Shown here: positions 57,845-64,000 of the stretch, piece by piece
How the letters are laid out: the number at the start of each line of letters is the position of its first letter
How positions within the stretch are numbered: the first letter of the stretch is position 1
Source of the DNA: Xenopus tropicalis
Taxonomy: Eukaryota > Chordata > Amphibia > Anura > Pipidae
Direction of reading: 5' to 3'
DNA: 64,000 nt
NCBI RefSeq assembly: GCF_000004195.4
Contig: NC_030681.2
Location: 27,666,982 to 27,730,981 of the forward strand
Position numbers and translations under genes: made by a program
The notes under the pieces: model-generated
Told to the model about the DNA's origin: nothing
Database searches by the model: none
What the model saw: only the letters and a program-made list of their open reading frames with translations

Positions 57845-58739
57845 GCTATATTTTTATGTAAGCAGCAGTTCAGCAGCAATTTACTGAAATTAAAAAAAAA
57901 AAACAGTTCCTGATATAAGGATGTTTTTATTCACTTTAATATTAAATCAGTGGAATACATTGCTGAACTAGGTAGCTTTAGCTTTGTATTCCTCAAGTTT
58001 CAGGCTATAATGAAGCCAACCTGCTGAATTGTTTTCAATTAATCGCTAAAGGCTTGTGATCTGTTTTCTTCTCAATACCATATAATGTTGTAAATGACTA
58101 AAATATGCCTGTTTTTCGGAGGAAAAATAATAAACTAGGTTAAAATTTAACATCATTCCCTTAAGGCATTAACATACCTTTTACACTGGGTAATTCTGGA
58201 TGAACTTGGCCTGGTTTTAATGCTTTAGCTAAACCTCTATGACCTACAAAACCAATGTCATCATGTGAATATTGCTCAGTTTAGGAAATGACTTCTAGGA
58301 GCACTTTATAGCTGCCTAGAGGGGAGGCCATATATACCTAGAACAAACTGTCACATGCTTTACATTTATTCAAAACACTATACAAGCAATTCATTTCAAC
58401 ATAATAAGATTTTATGTCTATTAATATTATCTAAACCTTAATATTAAGGAAGCGGTCACATAGAGGTGTGAAAAGACACCCTCTTCAATTCTCACTTTGA
58501 CTTGGCATCAGGCTGAGCCCCTAGTGCTGCAGTTTGAAAACCAGTGCCTTAGGCAAATTGCACATTAGTGGCTTTGTAGCCAATTTTTCTATGGAAAAGC
58601 CATTTTCGCAAAATGGAAACTCTTCAATGACATGTATATAAGTAGCTGTTTTAAATATGACTGATATTGCTAAGTTCTGTGATAATGGTTAACCTGTTTC
58701 CAGTGATGTGACATCCATTTCCTTTTCATTCGCTTTCAG

Positions 58740-58864
58740 GTCACTTGGATAACCACAAAGAACTGGAGGACTTGGTGGCTGAGTTCCTTGGGGTAGAAGA
58801 AGCTATGGTGTTTAGCATGGGTTTTGCCACCAACTCCATGAATATCCCTGCATTAGTTGGAAAG
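58740..58864 (+). CDS. sptlc3: SPTLC3 coding exon 5 (residues 201-242)
   Basis: Acceptor CTTTCAG, donor GTTCGT (58865). It begins with the last two bases of a Gly codon and encodes [18 protein letters not shown], then [20 protein letters not shown], then VGK, ending in phase 0. The HxxLE motif and [12 protein letters not shown] block are hallmarks of SPT large subunits and lie in the PLP-binding domain. The donor is weaker than its neighbours (GTTCGT rather than GTRAGT) but is the only one that keeps the conserved GK|GC junction. Confidence 0.94.
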
Positions 58865-59398
58865 GTTCGTTATCACACTTTTTTCTACACTTTTTTTTTA
58901 TAATAGCAACACACTGCAGTGTGACTCATTGTCTTGTGATTGTACATGGCACCTGATAGTGGAAGAAAAAATAGCAGCCTTGCAAATTATGCAATAAGTC
59001 AGGGTCTGTCCCACACCCTTTGTTTTACCTTTGTCATAAGGGCAATGGACCTTCCTTATTCAGTACTACTCTCTCTACCTTTTTTTGTATAAACAGTCAG
59101 TTCATCTGTGTGCCAGCAATTTGTCATAGTTGCTGCTCTCTAAGTGATCTCAGAAACATTTTTTCAGCATAGTTCCCCAGGCAACTCAATGCCATAATAT
59201 GCAGGAAATCTACATTGTCACAGTAGTCAGCAAATGGTCACTTCTAAGCCACAGATTGCTGCCAGTATGTTTTTCTGCATTTTTAGAATACATTTACAAA
59301 TTCACAGACATTAAAGGAACAGTAAGGGTGAAAACACACAGAGCTACTAGTAGCAGCTATTTGTCATGGCTACTAAAATAGACAATGCTGATCATTTA

Positions 59399-59638
59399 GG
59401 GCTCTGGTACACGGGGAGATTAGTCGCCCGCGGCAAAACTCCCTGCTCGCGGGCGACTAATCTCCCCGAGTTGCCTTCCCTCTGCCATCCCACCGGCGAA
59501 CATGTAAGTCGCCGGCGGGATGGCAGACGCGGCGGCGCGATTTCGCGCAAATCGCCGAAAAAGACTCGCGAGGCTTTTTCGGCGATTTCCCGAAATCGCC
59601 CCGCCGCGTGCGACTAATCTCCCCGTGTACCAGAGCCC
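59399..59638. mobile_element. Harbinger-type MITE, complete, inner level
   Basis: 240 bp with ends GGGCTCTGGTACACGGGGAG and its inverse, flanked by TTA (59396-59398, 59639-59641). Consists of successive near-perfect stems: GGAGATTAGTCGCCCGCG, GCCATCCCACCGGCGA and GGCGATTTCGCG types. GC content is far above the surroundings. Confidence 0.92.
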
Positions 59639-59684
59639 TTACTGCTAATTGTCTCTGCATGTATTTTAGCAGAGGCAATTCTAA

Positions 59685-60205
59685 GGGGCACATTTACTAA
59701 TCCACGAACGTCCGAAAAGCGTCCGAATTCGTTTTTTTCGTAATGATCGGTATTTTGCAATTTTTTCGTAAATTGTCGCGACTTTTTCGTAGCCGTTACG
59801 ACTTTTTCGTAAATTGTTGCGACTTTTTCGTAGCGTTACGGCTTGCGCAAATTGTCGCAACTTTTTCGTAGCCTTCGTGCCGAGTACGAAAGTTTACGAA
59901 AGCTTCAGTATCGTGACTTTTCTTTGGGCCAGGTTGGAGCTGCAGAGTGCCATTGAGTCCTATGGGAGGCTTCCAAAATCAGGCAAAGTCTGAAAGTTTT
60001 GCCCGCCGTTTACGAGCGCTCAATACGAAAAATCGCGACAATATATGAGCAAATCGTAACGGCTACGAAAAAGTCACGACAATTTACGAAAAGTCGTAAC
60101 GGCGACTAAAAAATCGCAAATAATGCGAAAAAGTCGCAAAATGTTCGTTTCCAATCCGAATTTTTCCCATTTGGATTCGGATTCATGGATTAGTAAATCA
60201 GCCCC
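59685..60205. mobile_element. GGGGCACATTTACTAATCC element, inner level
   Basis: 521 bp with ends GGGGCACATTTACTAATCCA and TGGATTAGTAAATCAGCCCC, flanked by TAA (59682-59684, 60206-60208), compatible with Harbinger. The interior is an array of CGACTTTTTCGTAGCCGTTA motifs in one half and their inverse in the other. Confidence 0.9.
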
Positions 60206-61202
60206 TAAGTATTGTGTATGACAGGGTATTTTCTGGTATTTGGTAGCCATGACAAAGAGCTGCTACTAAGTAGTTGCTCTGCACTAGAAAAAGTTGTGTG
60301 TTTGCTATAGAAACACTACGATATTTTATATAAATAAGCTGCTGTGTAGCCACGGGGGCAGCTATTCAAGCTGGAAAAAAAGGAGAAAAGGGTACATAGC
60401 AGAGAACAGATAAGCCCTATAAAATACAATGGTGTTTTATCTGTTATCTGCTATGTAATCGGTGCCTTTTCTCCTTTGAATGGCTGTCCCTGTGGCTACC
60501 CAGCAGCTTTGTTTATATAAACTATAGTAGTGTTTCTGAGGTAAAAACACCAGTTATACCAGTGCAGGGCAACAGTACACAATATTGTAATTACTTTTAT
60601 ACACTTTAATTTTTTCGTGTTACTGTTCCTTTAAAGTGACATTTTATACACTGAAAGATTCAATGAACAACAACAGTCTAAAAAAAAGACTTTAGAAACT
60701 TGTATCATTAAGTGTGACATACACCAGTTTTATACATATGCATGCAGATGTGTCAGCGTGTTGTGCTATAGTTGGTCTAATAACCAGGGTAGGAGAGGTA
60801 CATTTATGTTTAGGCAGGCCTCCCTAAATATTCATTATTCTCTGCCTGTGCTAATAACTTTAATGGAAGTCTTTTATCTTTGGCAATTATACTTTTGGTA
60901 AAGTGTGTGGTGGTTAGACACAGCCCTATTAGTGTGCAACAGAGTGACCTGGAAGTATTAGTTCTTTATCAAAAAGAGACATTTTATTTAACAGTACTAT
61001 TTCAACCCAGCTTTGGCATCAGTCATTCTCTGTCCTATGGAGCTAGACTTCTTGGCCATCCCTTTCCCTAATAATGGATGTCCTTGCTCCTACGCTCTGC
61101 CATAATGGCTGAAACTTCTCATCTTCTTCTGCATGTAATGAACTGTATAAGCCCAGCACACACATAAGACCTGATCAGAGGCATCATAATAATATCAACA
61201 CA

Positions 61203-61793
61203 AATATAGGACCTGTTATGCAGAATGCTCGGGACATGGAGTTTTCTGGATAAGGAGCCTCTCTGTAATTTGTATCTCCATACTTTGCCCAGTCCTGCGC
61301 TTAAGGGCAAATGCCCATACCTGATGCACTCTTACCTTCCAATTTGTGCCTGTATGTTACCCAACCACTTAGATTGTAAGCTCTACGGGGCAGGGACCTC
61401 CTTCCCACTGTGTCTCATACCACATGGCACATATATATATATATTTACTGTATTTATTTATTATATCACTTGTCCTCCCCGTGTGTAATTTTGTATTCTA
61501 TAAGAATGTACAGCGCTGCGTACCCTTGTGGCGCTTTATAAATAAAGTTATACATACATACATACATACATCTAAAAAATCAATGAAACGTTAAATAAAC
61601 CTAATAGGGTTGTTTAAATCAATAAAGATTAAGTATAATCTTAGATTAGGTCAAGTACAATGTACTGTTTTATTATTAAAGAGAAAAAGGAAATCTGTTT
61701 CAAAAATAGTAATTATTAAAACTGAGGAGATGGCCTTTCTGTAATTTGAAGATTTCTGGATAATGGGCTTCCGGATAACTGATCCCATACCTG
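61203..61793. mobile_element. CAGGTATGGG-family MITE split by a LINE tail
   Basis: Left part GGACCTGTTATGCAGAATGC, right part CCGGATAACTGATCCCATAC then CTG. The host element resumes at about 61571 (TCTAAAAAATCAATGAAACG) after the LINE insertion. Confidence 0.82.
61340..61570 (+). mobile_element. L2-like LINE 3' tail
   Basis: Closely similar to 9996-10215: CAATTTGTGCCTGTATGTTA through GCGCTTTATAAATAAAG and (CATA)n. 5'-truncated at nearly the same point. No clear target duplication was found, perhaps because extra bases at 61285-61339 came with it. Confidence 0.88.
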
Positions 61794-61834
61794 TACAACA
61801 AAGGAAATAACACCCACCCCCATTCTCACATCAA

Positions 61835-62260
61835 GGGGCAGATTTATCAAAAATTGATTTCAGAACTCAATAGAGAAAAACATACCACGTTCTATTCATT
61901 CCTATAGGATTTTTAGAAGTGTATTTATCATTGGGTGAAAGTTAGGGCCGTGACAGACGGGGGTAGATTAGTCACCCGCAACAAATCTCCCTTGTCGCGG
62001 GCAACTAATATCCCTGATATGCCATCCCACCAGCTAAAATGGTGGGATGGCATACGCATATCTCACCATATATATACATGTATGCCAGAGAGATTAGTCG
62101 CCCACGACAAGATTTGACGCGCGGCAACTAATTTCCCCGTGTGCCACAGCCCTTAGAGTTACCCATTTCATAAATACTCTTCTAAAAATCCCATAGGAAT
62201 GAAGCGTGGGTGAGTTTTTCTCTATTAAGCTCTTAACTCACATTTTAAAAAATCTGCCCC
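61835..62260. mobile_element. GGGGCAGATTTATCAAAAAT MITE split by Harbinger-type MITE
   Basis: Left GGGGCAGATTTATCAAAAAT and right AAAAAATCTGCCCC; internal inverted pairs CATTCCTATAGGATTTTTAG / TAAAAATCCCATAGGAATG. The insertion at 61945-62152 sits in the loop. Confidence 0.85.
61945..62152. mobile_element. Harbinger-type MITE with TTA duplication
   Basis: Ends GGGCCGTGACAGACGGGG and CCCCGTGTGCCACAGCCC; TTA at 61942-61944 and 62153-62155. Contains GATATGCCATCCCACC / GGTGGGATGGCATA stem. Confidence 0.88.
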
Positions 62261-63630
62261 TATGTCTTAAGTCCATTTCAACTTCTTACAAGTGTGATTT
62301 GTTTATCCACATTTTAAGTCTGTTGCAGGTGCCAGTATGTTTGAATATAGATATACATTTAGGGGCTTTAAACAAGAAAAAGATTGCAATAAGGTATACT
62401 GGGGCATAGGCCAGGACTGGCAAGTTGTGGTTTCTGGCATATACCAGAGGGGCTGCTTTAAGATGCTATGGACAGTCACTATTTATTGGGCTGGTGGGCA
62501 CTCCCAGTCCAGACCTGTTGGGGCACCATACACCTGCAATGCCGTGCCCTATGATGCATCCAAGTCCTGATCAAACCCCACCCTTTTGTCAGGAAGCCCC
62601 ACCCATAACCCAGGTCCCGTGTTTTCAGGGCCAGATTTAAGAACAGGGTGCCCTGAGGCCGCCCCCTTTTGCTGCCCCGCATGCATGCGCGCCACTTAAC
62701 TACATATAGAGCAGTGGGGCAGTGAGCGCTAAAGTTTCTGTGCTTCCTGTGCCCATTGCTCCGTATGGGAGCAAAATTCCAGTGTGGCATGTCGTTCCTA
62801 AATTTGTGCTGCCTTAAGTCTGGTCCTTTGTGGTCTCACCACAAATCTGGGCCTGCATGTTTTGATTTGGTCCCTGAAATCCAGCTTTTTACTTTCCGAA
62901 AACTGTAGGTTTGCTATACATACTCCTGATAGAGGATGCTATGTATGTAAAGGCTTTTCCTGCTGAAAGTGAGGAAACATGATTTTGCTTGATCATTTGT
63001 ATTGTTTTTTTCCCAGTTTCTTTGACATTGCATTGAGTATCCCTTGGGCTCAGGCACATTTTTAGCTTTTATAAGGTATATGTGGGTGTCAGAAATGCAA
63101 TCACTCCTACCAGCACATTGTTATATTTTACTTTACACCATTTCTCCATTATAAATCAATATTGCCCAGGTATCTATGGGTCTGTGTGGGTTCCCCGTGA
63201 GTGTTATGGTCCCCCCACAGTACAAAAATATACAGGCATGTTAACTGGTAACTGATGAAATTGGCCCTTGTGTGTGTGAATAGTCAGTGTGTGCCCCCAA
63301 TAGAAAGAGACGGATGAGATGGATGAACAGTCTGTCTTCAGTTCTGCAGTATATGTCAGTGAGTTTTCCCATTACAATAGTGTGAATGAGTGTGCAAGAA
63401 ACACAGCTGTTCATCCAAGATTGGTTGCATTATGTTGGACATCGTAAGATGGTATGTTGTTTGCTTTTTGTCTCTCTTTTATTATTATTTCCCTGTGCTA
63501 GTTTTATCCTTTACAGCTGAATCCTATACAACCAGTTGTTAATTCTGTATTCTTGTTTTCAGGATGTTTTTTTAGTATAATATAGCTCCACCTGTATTCA
63601 TCATTTTCATCTTGCTGTTTCCCATTACAG
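62261..63630. other. Intron 5 3' part, no repeat recognised
   Basis: Only a short GGACTGGC.../...CCAGTCCAGAC inverted pair (62413-62516) stands out. The polypyrimidine tract and acceptor of exon 6 are at its end. Confidence 0.45.
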
Positions 63631-63724
63631 GGCTGCCTTATATTAAGCGATGAGCTGAACCATACTTCTTTGATACTTGGCGCAAGGCTGTCTGGAGCAA
63701 CAATACGAATTTTCAAACACAACA
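63631..63724 (+). CDS. sptlc3: SPTLC3 coding exon 6 (residues 243-273)
   Basis: Acceptor CATTACAG, donor GTGAGT (63725). It encodes [31 protein letters not shown] and the first base of the next codon (phase 1). SDELNH and GARLSGA are family-diagnostic. Human SPTLC3 is about 552 residues, so the window ends about half way through; the PLP lysine of the TFTKSFG motif is not included. A hAT-like element starts at 63752, only 28 bp past the exon end. Confidence 0.94.
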
Positions 63725-63751
63725 GTGAGTGCTGTTATGATTCCACTATAA

Positions 63752-64000
63752 CAGGGGTCTGCAACCTTTTGGGTCGGAAGAGCCAAAAATTACATTTTAT
63801 TAAATTTCAAATTTTTAAAGAGCCACAAAATTTTTTCTTGATCAATGATCAATATATTACTTAAAAACCACTTGTCCACACACGGGCATAGTGGAACCAA
63901 TCATTACACATGTCTCAATTCAAAGAGACAGCGTAAAAAATAGTTAAATTGGTGGACATGTAGAGGGGAGAGAGGGGGAAGGAGAGAGAACAGCAATCAG
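63752..64000. mobile_element. hAT-type element, cut by the window edge
   Basis: Starts CAGGGGTCTGCAACCTTTTG with GGAAGAGCCAAAAATTAC, matching the end and GAGCCA subterminal motifs of 31847-32273. Only the left part is in the window, so coding capacity cannot be judged. Confidence 0.75.

Larger units (their letters stand above)
56869..58739 (+). other. sptlc3: SPTLC3 intron 4
   Basis: GT-AG intron of 1871 bp. It contains a TA dinucleotide run (57578-57608) and a decayed CAGGTATGGG-family MITE (57629-57844). I see nothing else in 56900-57570 or 57850-58740. Confidence 0.85.
59326..60280. mobile_element. GGGTGAAAACACAC-family MITE, second level of the nest
   Basis: Left GGGTGAAAACACACAGAGCT; the inverse motif TGGTAGCCATGACAAAGAGC is at 60241-60260. 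It is split by 59399-59638 and 59685-60205. The far right end CCGTGTGTCTT...CCC is missing. Confidence 0.8.
59311..60634. mobile_element. Outermost TTAA MITE of a nested stack
   Basis: Starts TTAAAGGAACAGTAA (59311) and ends CGTGTTACTGTTCCTTTAA (60634), the same family as 17678-18121. Internal hairpin halves remain at 60347-60382 and 60450-60493. A GGGTGAAAACACAC element (59326 to about 60280) is inserted 15 bp from its left end, with about 60 bp of the host family sequence missing at the right junction. Confidence 0.85.
58865..63630 (+). other. sptlc3: SPTLC3 intron 5
   Basis: GT-AG intron of 4766 bp dominated by nested transposons: a four-family nest (59311-60634), a MITE split by an L2 LINE tail (61203-61793), and a MITE split by a Harbinger-type MITE (61835-62260). 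The last 1.3 kb before exon 6 shows no repeat I recognise. Confidence 0.85.

Overview
This window is vertebrate nuclear DNA, almost certainly from a Xenopus frog. It has no prokaryotic gene organisation. It carries split exons with GT-AG introns, LINE and SINE remnants, and several families of short inverted-repeat transposons (MITEs) that I recognise as typical of the frog genome. Which Xenopus species it is cannot be decided from the sequence alone.

The only cellular gene I can support is the 5' half of a serine palmitoyltransferase large subunit gene on the + strand, best matched to SPTLC3. Six coding exons are visible: 36013-36117, 53838-54029, 54657-54811, 56720-56868, 58740-58864 and 63631-63724. 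They join in frame with consensus splice sites and give the first 273 or so residues: a variable N-terminus, the membrane helix, and the start of the PLP-dependent alpha-oxoamine synthase fold. The catalytic lysine and the rest of the protein lie beyond the right edge.

Positions 1-35600 look intergenic. They hold decayed LINEs (CR1-like at 190-790 and 12541-13305 on the - strand; L2-like at 3990-5255 and 9996-10215), a tRNA-derived SINE (8548-8855), many MITEs, a tandem segmental duplication (23053-24804 and 24805-27361), and minisatellites (25432-25990, 34400-35036). Intron 1 (36118-53837) holds a second L2-like LINE cut up by later insertions, one of them a hAT-type element carrying its own 34-bp minisatellite. 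Intron 5 holds a transposon nest four families deep and three levels of insertion.

No undescribed multi-gene system is visible. The most interesting material is structural: the recent tandem duplication, the nested MITEs with preserved target-site duplications, the minisatellites inside inverted-repeat elements, and long near-perfect hairpins. Long open frames over the satellites and MITEs are by-products of repeat structure. Transposon superfamilies are inferred from terminal repeats and target-site duplications read by eye; no database search was done.
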